Assembly: GCA_036269915.1 (NCBI GenBank)
Contig: DATBDM010000113.1
Location: 1-6,124, forward strand
Origin: DATBDM01 sp036269915
GTDB taxonomy: Bacteria; Actinomycetota; Thermoleophilia; Solirubrobacterales; Solirubrobacteraceae
Reading direction: 5' to 3'
DNA: 6,124 nucleotides
Shown here: piece after piece, positions 1 to 6,124 of the stretch
Position numbering within the stretch: position 1 is the stretch's first letter
How the letters are laid out: each line of letters opens with the position of its first letter
Notes under the pieces: model-generated
Seen by the model: the letters and a program-made list of their open reading frames with translations, nothing else
Databases searched by the model: none
Told to the model about the DNA's origin: nothing
Program-made: the position numbers and the translations under genes

Positions 1-60
1 GCGGGCCGCTTCCACGTCCGATCGCGAGATCACACCGCGAACCACGAGCTCGACGGTCAG
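1..60 (-). CDS. Unidentified frame running off the left edge (partial)
   Basis: On the - strand, directly after the thioredoxin gene, a frame stays open to the window edge. It reads LTVELVVRGVISRSDVEAAR from position 60. No ATG is visible. Possible starts are a CTG at 60-58, which would overlap the thioredoxin stop as CTGA, or a GTG at 45-43. Neither has a convincing ribosome binding site. The tight spacing and strand would make it the third gene of the hsp20-thioredoxin operon. The hydrophobic strand followed by a helix-like 'SRSDVEAAR' loosely recalls the first strand and helix of S30AE/HPF-type ribosome-hibernation proteins, but 15-20 residues are far too few to assign a family. Treat it as a probable but unproven gene start. 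Confidence 0.3.
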   Translation of the reverse strand, partial: MTVELVVRGVISRSDVEAAR

Positions 61-497
61 CTCGTCCGTACGGGGTTCAGATGGGGGTCGAGCCACTCGC
101 GCAGCGTTCGTTCGGGGACCGCGCCGACGAGCCGGTCGACGGCTTCGCCGTCACGGAACAGCACCAGCAGCGGGATGCTCTGAGCGCCGTGCCGCGCCGC
201 GATCTCGGGCGCCGCGTCCACGTCGAGCTTGACCACCTTCAGGTGTCCGGCCAGCTCGCGCCCGACGCGCTCGACGATCGGGCTGATCATGCGGCAGGGA
301 CCGCACCACTCCGCCCAGAAGTCGACGAGGACCGGCAGGTCGGCGTGGATGGCGCCGTCGAAGTCCTGCGCGTCGGCGGAGACGATCCACGGCAGCGGCG
401 TGCTGCAGTTGCCGCAGCGCGGGATGCCCTCCGCCACGACCGGCACGCGGTTCTTCTTGCCGCAGTTGGTGCACACGACGATCGCTGCGTCGGCCAT
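57..497 (-). CDS. trxC: Thioredoxin with N-terminal zinc ribbon (Trx2/TrxC type)
   Basis: A cytoplasmic protein-disulfide reductase of 146 residues; E. coli Trx2 has 139. Seen in the sequence: an N-terminal zinc ribbon with C9-x2-C12 and C28-x2-C31, then a thioredoxin fold (about 40-140) with active site WCGPC at 64-68, the buried Asp at 59 in VLVDFWAEWC, and the cis-Pro loop at I108-P109. In the Trx2 family the four extra cysteines bind zinc, and thioredoxin reductase re-reduces the CGPC pair. I chose the ATG at 497 because GGAG lies 6 nt upstream and the protein then begins just before the zinc ribbon, as in Trx2. A TTG at 512, overlapping the hsp20 stop as TTGA, would add five residues but lacks a Shine-Dalgarno sequence. 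It sits 11 nt after hsp20, so the two genes are very likely co-transcribed. The family call is firm; the trxC symbol is by domain architecture. Confidence 0.93.
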   Translation of the reverse strand: MADAAIVVCTNCGKKNRVPVVAEGIPRCGNCSTPLPWIVSADAQDFDGAIHADLPVLVDFWAEWCGPCRMISPIVERVGRELAGHLKVVKLDVDAAPEIAARHGAQSIPLLVLFRDGEAVDRLVGAVPERTLREWLDPHLNPVRTS

Positions 498-503
498 GCC
501 GCG

Positions 504-507
504 CTCC
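504..507 (-). promoter_or_regulatory. Ribosome binding site deciding the thioredoxin start
   Basis: GGAG on the - strand, 6 nt before the ATG at 497 and just after the hsp20 stop codon (511-509). It favours the ATG over the TTG start at 512. Confidence 0.6.
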
Positions 508-508
508 G

Positions 509-970
509 TCAATCGGCCTGCACGTCGATGCGCCGGGAACGCTGCTCCTCCGGCTTGGGGATGCGCACGGTGAGCACGCCGTCCTCGAGACGCGCCTCGA
601 TGCGCTCGGCGTCCGCGTCGCCCGGCAGGGTGACGTGGTAGTCGAACTCGCCGGTCTTGCGCATGCGCCGGCGCAGGATCCCTTCGCGCTCCCGCTCCTT
701 GATCTCGCCGGAGATCGCGAGCTCGGACCCGCGCATCTCGACGTTGACGTCCTCCTTGCGCACGCCGGGGAGCTCCGCCTCGACGATCCAGGCGTCCTCG
801 GTCTCCTCGATGTCGACGAGTGGAATGAACGGCGCGGCGCCGTTCCCGTCCTGCGCGGTGTGCTGCATGAGCTGGGCGAGCTGCTCTTGGAGGCCCTCCA
901 GCTCGCCGAAGGGGTTCCAGCGCGCCGTCGGCTGGGGTGCGGTATCGCGTCGTCGTACGGGCAGCGGCAT
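509..970 (-). CDS. Hsp20 family small heat-shock protein (alpha-crystallin domain)
   Basis: An ATP-independent holdase that binds unfolding proteins as oligomers and passes them to DnaK/ClpB. It has 153 residues, usual for bacterial sHsps. Seen: an N-terminal arm (1-48) with the helix ELEGLQEQLAQLMQ; an alpha-crystallin domain from about 51 to 140, including the AELPGV strand-turn (65-70), GSELAISGE (81-89) and the signature A-R-L-E-D-G-V-L (126-133) followed by TVRIPKP; and a short tail with the I-x-V oligomerisation motif RRIDV (I148, V150). There is no cysteine. The ATG at 970 is chosen because AAAGGAG lies 6 nt upstream. The frame stays open far upstream, but that is an antisense artefact over dnaK. 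It is the first gene of the - strand operon, divergent from dnaK across 138 nt, which suggests joint heat-shock control. The family assignment is secure; no specific gene symbol is justified. Confidence 0.95.
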   Translation of the reverse strand: MPLPVRRRDTAPQPTARWNPFGELEGLQEQLAQLMQHTAQDGNGAAPFIPLVDIEETEDAWIVEAELPGVRKEDVNVEMRGSELAISGEIKEREREGILRRRMRKTGEFDYHVTLPGDADAERIEARLEDGVLTVRIPKPEEQRSRRIDVQAD

Positions 971-976
971 CAGCGG

Positions 977-983
977 CTCCTTT
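977..983 (-). promoter_or_regulatory. Ribosome binding site of hsp20
   Basis: AAAGGAG on the - strand with a 6-nt spacer to the ATG at 970. It fixes the hsp20 start in a frame that otherwise stays open for more than 1.8 kb upstream. Confidence 0.8.
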
Positions 984-994
984 CGTTCTCGCTC

Positions 995-1023
995 CTGCCG
1001 GGCCGTTAGGCCTCGGGCGGCAG
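995..1023. repeat. Bulged inverted repeat in the hsp20 leader
   Basis: CTGCCG (995-1000) pairs with CGGCAG (1018-1023). Immediately inside, GGCC (1001-1004) pairs with GGCC (1009-1012) around a gtta loop, leaving a 5-nt bulge at 1013-1017. The result is a ten-pair GC-rich stem. It lies between the candidate hsp20 promoter -35 and the hsp20 ribosome binding site. It could be an operator or, if transcribed, a leader hairpin. It does not cover the Shine-Dalgarno, and the arms may partly reflect high GC content. Confidence 0.4.
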
Positions 1024-1030
1024 AGAACAA
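1003..1030 (-). promoter_or_regulatory. Weak candidate promoter of hsp20-trx
   Basis: On the - strand, TTGTTC (1030-1025) followed by a 16-nt spacer and TAACGG (1008-1003). The match to a housekeeping promoter is poor (TTG plus TA only). The position, back to back with the dnaK candidate, is the main argument. A transcript from here would overlap the inner part of the 995-1023 dyad. Confidence 0.22.
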
Positions 1031-1049
1031 GGCCGCCGCTCCCTTGAAC
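1025..1049. repeat. Inverted repeat at the centre of the divergent control region
   Basis: GAACAAGG (1025-1032), a 9-nt spacer, then CCTTGAAC (1042-1049). The inner five bases, CAAGG/CCTTG, are perfectly complementary, and 6 of 8 pair over the full arms. It is centred at about 1037, close to the midpoint of the 138-nt region, and overlaps both candidate -35 elements. It is a plausible operator for a shared repressor or activator. The CTTG half-sites resemble the outer edges of HspR HAIR sites, but they face the opposite way, so it is not a HAIR element. Confidence 0.35.
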
Positions 1050-1071
1050 ACCCGTCGGGCTGCCTTACCAC
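1044..1071 (+). promoter_or_regulatory. Candidate promoter of the dnaK operon
   Basis: TTGAAC (1044-1049), a 16-nt spacer and TACCAC (1066-1071). The -35 matches TTGACA at four of six positions; the -10 is weak. Transcription would begin near 1078, giving a leader of about 30 nt before the dnaK ATG. The CTTG at 1043-1046 is also reminiscent of heat-shock -35 elements. This is read by eye only. Confidence 0.35.
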
Positions 1072-1094
1072 CGAACCCACAAGCTCGCGACTTC

Positions 1095-1101
1095 GGGGAG
1101 G
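1095..1101 (+). promoter_or_regulatory. Ribosome binding site of dnaK
   Basis: GGGGAGG with a 7-nt spacer to the ATG at 1109. It is a strong site, consistent with high DnaK expression. Confidence 0.85.
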
Positions 1102-1108
1102 CACGGCA

Positions 1109-3010
1109 ATGGCCAAGGCGGTCGGCATCGACCTCGGCACGACCAACTCGGTCGTGGCCGCAACCATGGAGGGCGGCCAGGCGGAGGTGATCCCGAACGC
1201 CGAGGGCGCACGGACCACGCCGTCGGTCGTGGCGTTCACCGAGGACGGAGAGCGCCTCGTCGGTCAGGTCGCCAAGCGTCAGGCGATCCTCAACCCGGAG
1301 GCCACGATCTACTCGGCGAAGCGGTTCATCGGCCGCAAGTGGGACGAGGTGACCGAGGAGGCCAAGATCGTCTCCTACAAGGTCGTCAAGGACCCGAACG
1401 ATGCGGTCCGCTTCGAGATCCGCGGAAAGCAGTACGCGCCCGAGGAGATCTCCGCGCTGATCCTGCGGAAGCTGGCCGAGGACGCCGCCAAGTCGCTGGG
1501 CGAGCGGGTCACCGAGGCGGTCATCACCGTCCCGGCGTACTTCAACGACGCCCAGCGCCAGGCGACCAAGGACGCCGGCGCGATCGCCGGCCTCGAGGTG
1601 CTGCGCATCATCAACGAGCCGACGGCGGCGGCGCTGGCGTACGGCCTGGACAAGAAGGGCCAGGAGACGGTGCTCGTGTTCGACCTCGGCGGCGGCACGT
1701 TCGACGTGTCGATCCTCGATGTCGGCGACGGCGTGGTCGAGGTGCGCTCGACCAGCGGCGACGGCCACCTGGGCGGCGACGACTTCGACAAGCGGATCGT
1801 CGACTGGCTGGCCGACGAGTTCAAGCGCGACCAAGGCATCGACCTGCGCTCGGACCCGCAGGCGCTGCAGCGTCTCTACGAGGGCGCCGAGCGGGCCAAG
1901 GTCGAGCTCTCGAGCCGCACGCAGACGCAGATCAATCTGCCGTTCATCACGGCCGACGCGTCCGGTCCCAAGCACCTGAACACCACGATCACGCGGGCGA
2001 CGTTCGAGCAGCTCAGCGCCGACTTGATCGAGCGCACCCGCGGCCCGGTCGAGCGGGCGCTGTCGGATGCCAAGCTGACGGCCGCCGACATCGACGAGGT
2101 CATCCTCGTCGGCGGCTCGACCCGCATCCCCGCGGTGCAGGGCCTGGTGCGCAAGCTCACCGGCGGCAAGGACCCGAACATGACGGTCAACCCCGACGAG
2201 GTCGTGGCGATCGGCGCCGCGCTGCAGGCGGGAGTCCTCAAGGGCGAGGTCGAGGACGTCGTCCTGCTCGACGTGACGCCGCTGTCGCTGGGCCTGGAGA
2301 CGATGGGCGGCGTGATGACCAAGGTCATCGAGCGCAACACGACGATCCCCGCGCGGCGCAGCGAGGTCTTCTCCACGGCCGAGGACAACCAGACGGCGGT
2401 TGACATCGTCGTCCTGCAGGGCGAGCGCGAGCTGGCCGCCGACAACCGCCAGCTCGCCCGCTTCCGGCTGGAGGGGATCCGTCCCGCGCCGCGCGGCGTG
2501 CCGCAGATCGAGGTGACGTTCGACATCGACGCCAACGGCATCCTGCACGTGTCCGCGCGCGACAAGGACACCGGCGCCGAGCAGACGGTCACGATCTCCG
2601 AGACCAGCAACCTCGACCAGAGCGACGTCGAGCGGATGATCCGCGAGGCCGAGCAGCACGCCGACGAGGACCGCCGGCGGCGCGAGGAGATCGATGGGCG
2701 CAACGAGCTGGACACGCTGGCCTACCGGGTCGAGCAGCTCGTCACCGAGTTGCAGGACCGGGTGCCGGTCCACGAGAAGGCGCGCGCCGAGCAGCTGGTG
2801 GCCGACGCGCGCAGCGCGATCGGAGAGCAGGCCGGGCTCGACCGGGTGCGCCCACTGATCGCCGACGCGCAGCAGATGATCCAGTCGCTGCAGACCAGCG
2901 CGGCCACGGCCGGCGCGGGCGCCCAGGCCGGGAACGGATCGGGCAACGGCGCCGGCGAAACGGCCGACGACGACGAGGAGGTCGTGGATGCCGAGTTCAC
3001 GCGCGAGTGA
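1109..3010 (+). CDS. dnaK: Chaperone protein DnaK (Hsp70)
   Basis: The ATP-driven cytosolic Hsp70 that binds hydrophobic peptides in a cycle run by J-proteins and GrpE. It has 633 residues; E. coli DnaK has 638. Seen: nucleotide-binding domain 1-385 with phosphate-1 loop GIDLGTTNS (6-14), catalytic Lys71, connect motif INEPTAAALAYG (168-179), phosphate-2 DLGGGTFD (192-199, Thr197) and adenosine motif ILVGGSTR (332-339). The interdomain linker is VVLLDVTP (384-391). The substrate domain has arch residues M399 and A424 and pocket V431. A helical lid (about 501-596), a Gly/Ala-rich tail and the acidic DDDEEVVDAEF C-terminus follow. Oddities: an insert of about 22 residues at 79-100, normally typical of diderm-type DnaKs and absent from Mycobacterium, Streptomyces and Bacillus DnaK, and no cysteine at all. 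First gene of the operon; its end overlaps grpE by 23 nt. Confidence 0.99.
   Translation: MAKAVGIDLGTTNSVVAATMEGGQAEVIPNAEGARTTPSVVAFTEDGERLVGQVAKRQAILNPEATIYSAKRFIGRKWDEVTEEAKIVSYKVVKDPNDAVRFEIRGKQYAPEEISALILRKLAEDAAKSLGERVTEAVITVPAYFNDAQRQATKDAGAIAGLEVLRIINEPTAAALAYGLDKKGQETVLVFDLGGGTFDVSILDVGDGVVEVRSTSGDGHLGGDDFDKRIVDWLADEFKRDQGIDLRSDPQALQRLYEGAERAKVELSSRTQTQINLPFITADASGPKHLNTTITRATFEQLSADLIERTRGPVERALSDAKLTAADIDEVILVGGSTRIPAVQGLVRKLTGGKDPNMTVNPDEVVAIGAALQAGVLKGEVEDVVLLDVTPLSLGLETMGGVMTKVIERNTTIPARRSEVFSTAEDNQTAVDIVVLQGERELAADNRQLARFRLEGIRPAPRGVPQIEVTFDIDANGILHVSARDKDTGAEQTVTISETSNLDQSDVERMIREAEQHADEDRRRREEIDGRNELDTLAYRVEQLVTELQDRVPVHEKARAEQLVADARSAIGEQAGLDRVRPLIADAQQMIQSLQTSAATAGAGAQAGNGSGNGAGETADDDEEVVDAEFTRE
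2975..2981 (+). promoter_or_regulatory. grpE ribosome binding site inside dnaK
   Basis: GAGGAGG, 6 nt before the grpE ATG at 2988. The same bases encode the Glu-Glu-Val of the DnaK acidic C-terminal motif. This fixes the grpE start within dnaK. Confidence 0.8.
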
Positions 3011-3521
3011 CCAGCCGCAGCAGCACGATCACGCGCCCGAGCAGCCCGGGCAGCCGGCGCAGGCCCAGGTGCCCGAGCGCGACCTGAGCGCCGAGCTGGC
3101 CAAGATGGAGGATCGCTTCAAGCGGGCGGTCGCCGACCTGGACAACTACCGCAAGCGGGCGGCGCGCGACATCGAGCGCCTGTCGGACGAGCGCAGCGAC
3201 CGGGTGCTGCTCGACTGGCTCGAGGTCGTCGACGCGCTCGACCGCGCGATGGCCCAGACCCCGGACGGCCCGCTCCGCGAAGGGCTGCAGGCCGTGGTCG
3301 AGCAGGTGGAGGCGATCCTGGCCCGCCAGGGGATCCGCCGCATCGGGCAGCCCGGCGAGCCGTTCGACCCGTCCCGCCACGAGGCGGTGGAGGTGCGCGA
3401 GACCGACGAGGCGCCCGCGCGCAGTGTGATCGCCGTCCTGCGCTCCGGGTTCGCGCGCGGTGATCGCATGCTGCGCCCCGCCCAGGTCGTCGTGGCGCGC
3501 GAGCCGCAGCCGCAGACCTGA
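2988..3521 (+). CDS. grpE: Nucleotide exchange factor GrpE
   Basis: The homodimeric exchange factor that opens the DnaK nucleotide cleft, releases ADP and so resets substrate binding. It has 177 residues, slightly short for the family. Seen: a Gln/Pro-rich, probably disordered N-terminus (1-32); a charged coiled-coil helix (about 33-70, MEDRFKRAVADLDNYRKRAARD); a helical-bundle region (about 71-113); and the C-terminal beta domain with the GrpE signature G-x-P-F-D-P-x-x-H-E-A-V (123-134) and FARGDRMLRPAQVVVA (155-170). It has no cysteine. The ATG at 2988 is chosen for its strong Shine-Dalgarno. The start overlaps dnaK in another frame and the stop overlaps the next gene as TGATG, so translation of dnaK, grpE and the J-protein is probably coupled. 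Confidence 0.97.
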   Translation: MPSSRASDQPQQHDHAPEQPGQPAQAQVPERDLSAELAKMEDRFKRAVADLDNYRKRAARDIERLSDERSDRVLLDWLEVVDALDRAMAQTPDGPLREGLQAVVEQVEAILARQGIRRIGQPGEPFDPSRHEAVEVRETDEAPARSVIAVLRSGFARGDRMLRPAQVVVAREPQPQT

Positions 3522-4450
3522 TGGCTGTCGGATCCAGCGACTACTACGAGGCCCTCGGCGTCTCGCGCGACGCCAGCCAGGACGACATCCGCTCGGCGTA
3601 CCGGCGGCTGGCCCGCCAGTACCACCCCGACGTCAACAAGGAGCCCGGCGCCGAGGACCGCTTCAAGGAGATCTCCGAGGCCCACGAGGTGCTCCGCGAT
3701 CCCGAGAAGCGCGATCAGTACGACCGTTTCGGCACGGCCGGCGGCCCCGGGGCCGCGCCTGGCGGAGGTGGGCCGTCGGGCTTCCGCTCCTACCCGGGCG
3801 GCGGCGGCTTCGAGGACGTCACCGTCGACTTCGGCGGGGGCGACTTCGACGACCTGTTCGAAGGGCTGTTCCGAGGGCGCGGCCGGCGCGGTGGCGGCGG
3901 CTTCGGCGGCGGGTTCTCCACCCGCGGCACCGACCAGGAGGCCGTGCTCGATCTCTCGCTGCAGGAGGCCGCCCGCGGCGGGCGCCGGCGGGTCACGCTG
4001 GGCGGTGGCCAGGACCTCGAGGTGGACATCCCGCCCGGCGTGCGCGACGGCCAGCGCATCCGCCTGTCCGGCGAGGGCGGCGCGGGGATCGGCGGCGGGC
4101 CGTCGGGCGATCTGTTCCTGCGCGTGCGCATCCGCCCGGACAGGCGCTTCCGGGTCGACGGCCGCGACGTCTACACCGACCTCCCGGTCACGCCCTGGGA
4201 GGGGGCGCTGGGCGCCACCGTCGAGGTCGAGACGCTCGACGGCACCGCCCAGGTCAAGGTCCCGGCGGGGTCGTCGAGCGGGCGGAAGCTGCGGCTGCGC
4301 GGCCAGGGACTGGGTGACGGCGATCTGTACGCAGTCGTGCAGATCCACGTGCCCAAGCGGCTCAACCGCCGCGAACGCGAGCTGTTCGAGCGGCTCGCGG
4401 AGGTGTCGGACTTCAATCCGCGCCGGTCGCGGCGGCGCAGCAAGGCATGA
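3521..4450 (+). CDS. Class B J-protein (DnaJ/CbpA type, no zinc finger)
   Basis: A co-chaperone that stimulates DnaK ATP hydrolysis and delivers substrates. It has 309 residues, like CbpA (about 306) and shorter than classical DnaJ (about 375). Seen: J-domain 5-71 with DYYEALGVS, the catalytic HPD at 35-37 and the helix IV motif KRDQYDRFG; a Gly/Phe-rich linker (72-134) with repeated G-G-G-F and F-D-D-L-F-E-G-L-F; then two beta-sandwich C-terminal domains (about 137-214 and 215-280) joined directly. The second contains LPVTPWEGALGATVEV and VPAGSSSGRKLRLRGQG. The four CxxCxGxG motifs of class A DnaJ are absent and there are no cysteines. The C-terminus is basic (RRSRRRSKA). No clear Shine-Dalgarno precedes the ATG, which overlaps the grpE stop by one base, implying coupling. 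It is commonly annotated dnaJ; cbpA would describe its architecture better. Confidence 0.95.
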   Translation: MAVGSSDYYEALGVSRDASQDDIRSAYRRLARQYHPDVNKEPGAEDRFKEISEAHEVLRDPEKRDQYDRFGTAGGPGAAPGGGGPSGFRSYPGGGGFEDVTVDFGGGDFDDLFEGLFRGRGRRGGGGFGGGFSTRGTDQEAVLDLSLQEAARGGRRRVTLGGGQDLEVDIPPGVRDGQRIRLSGEGGAGIGGGPSGDLFLRVRIRPDRRFRVDGRDVYTDLPVTPWEGALGATVEVETLDGTAQVKVPAGSSSGRKLRLRGQGLGDGDLYAVVQIHVPKRLNRRERELFERLAEVSDFNPRRSRRRSKA

Positions 4451-4456
4451 GGTGAT
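4449..4456 (+). promoter_or_regulatory. Ribosome binding site of clpB
   Basis: GAGGTGAT overlaps the J-protein stop codon (4448-4450) and precedes the clpB ATG at 4460. It matches the full complement of the 16S rRNA 3' tail, and the GAGG core ends 7 nt before the ATG. Confidence 0.8.
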
Positions 4457-4459
4457 CGC

Positions 4460-6124
<1,665 letters not shown>

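Noticed and set aside
980..1010. SigH/SigR-type promoter, from CGTT at 984-987 and 1004-1007.
   Set aside because: No GGGAAT/GGAA-type -35 lies 16-18 nt upstream of either CGTT on the + strand, and no convincing - strand pair was found.
971..1108. HAIR (HspR) or CIRCE (HrcA) operator.
   Set aside because: No CTTGAGT-N7-ACTCAAG and no TTAGCACTC-N9-GAGTGCTAA is present. The CTTG half-sites at 1043 (+) and 1031 (-) face outward, and their expected partners match at three of seven positions at best.
1339..2403. A long + strand frame inside dnaK in another phase.
   Set aside because: It is an Arg/Gly-rich out-of-frame shadow of dnaK without a ribosome binding site or a recognisable domain. Similar shadows lie in the J-protein gene (3460-4317, 3768-4595) and opposite thioredoxin (81-641).
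509..2773. A 754-codon - strand open frame covering hsp20 and most of the dnaK antisense strand.
   Set aside because: Only 509-970 is real. The rest is antisense to dnaK and stays open because of G/C-biased third positions. Its Arg/Asp/Leu-rich composition resembles no domain, and a strong ribosome binding site sits at the ATG at 970.
3740..3930. Gly-rich repetitive DNA as a possible tandem repeat or recombination site.
   Set aside because: It encodes the Gly/Phe linker of the J-protein, which explains the GGC-rich composition; the repeat units are not regular.

Overview
This window is a compact protein-quality-control locus from a very GC-rich bacterium. The + strand carries dnaK, grpE, a zinc-finger-less DnaJ-type gene and the first two thirds of clpB as one tight operon. 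Diverging from it on the - strand are an Hsp20 small heat-shock gene and a thioredoxin with an N-terminal zinc ribbon. Strong G/C third positions, GTG/TTG-rich frames, the DnaK segment around residues 333-420 and the proteins' overall character suggest an actinobacterium, possibly a deep-branching one such as Thermoleophilia. That placement is inference. The DnaK carries a roughly 22-residue N-terminal insert that classical actinobacterial DnaKs lack, so a high-GC Chloroflexota-like lineage, or a transferred dnaK, remains possible.

Layout: positions 1-60 hold the start or a piece of an unidentified - strand frame running off the left edge. Positions 57-497 (-) are thioredoxin and 509-970 (-) are hsp20, with 11 nt between them. 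Positions 971-1108 are the 138-nt divergent control region, the only sizeable non-coding stretch. It holds both ribosome binding sites, candidate back-to-back promoters and two inverted repeats. Positions 1109-3010 are dnaK, 2988-3521 grpE (overlapping dnaK by 23 nt), 3521-4450 the J-protein (overlapping grpE by 1 nt) and 4460-6124 clpB, which is open at the right edge.

Together the genes make a bichaperone disaggregation set. Hsp20 holds unfolding proteins. The J-protein delivers them to DnaK, GrpE recycles DnaK, and ClpB pulls polypeptides out of aggregates handed over by DnaK. Thioredoxin adds disulfide reduction. Gene overlaps and spacing imply coordinated, translationally coupled expression. 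No hspR or cbpM lies between the J-protein gene and clpB, and I see no full HAIR or CIRCE operator, so the regulator is not evident.

I see no mobile element, CRISPR array, tRNA or rRNA, and no wholly new system. The most interesting points are the DnaK insert, the class B J-protein as the only J-partner in the operon, the symmetric divergent control region, and a cysteine-free chaperone set linked to a cysteine-rich thioredoxin.
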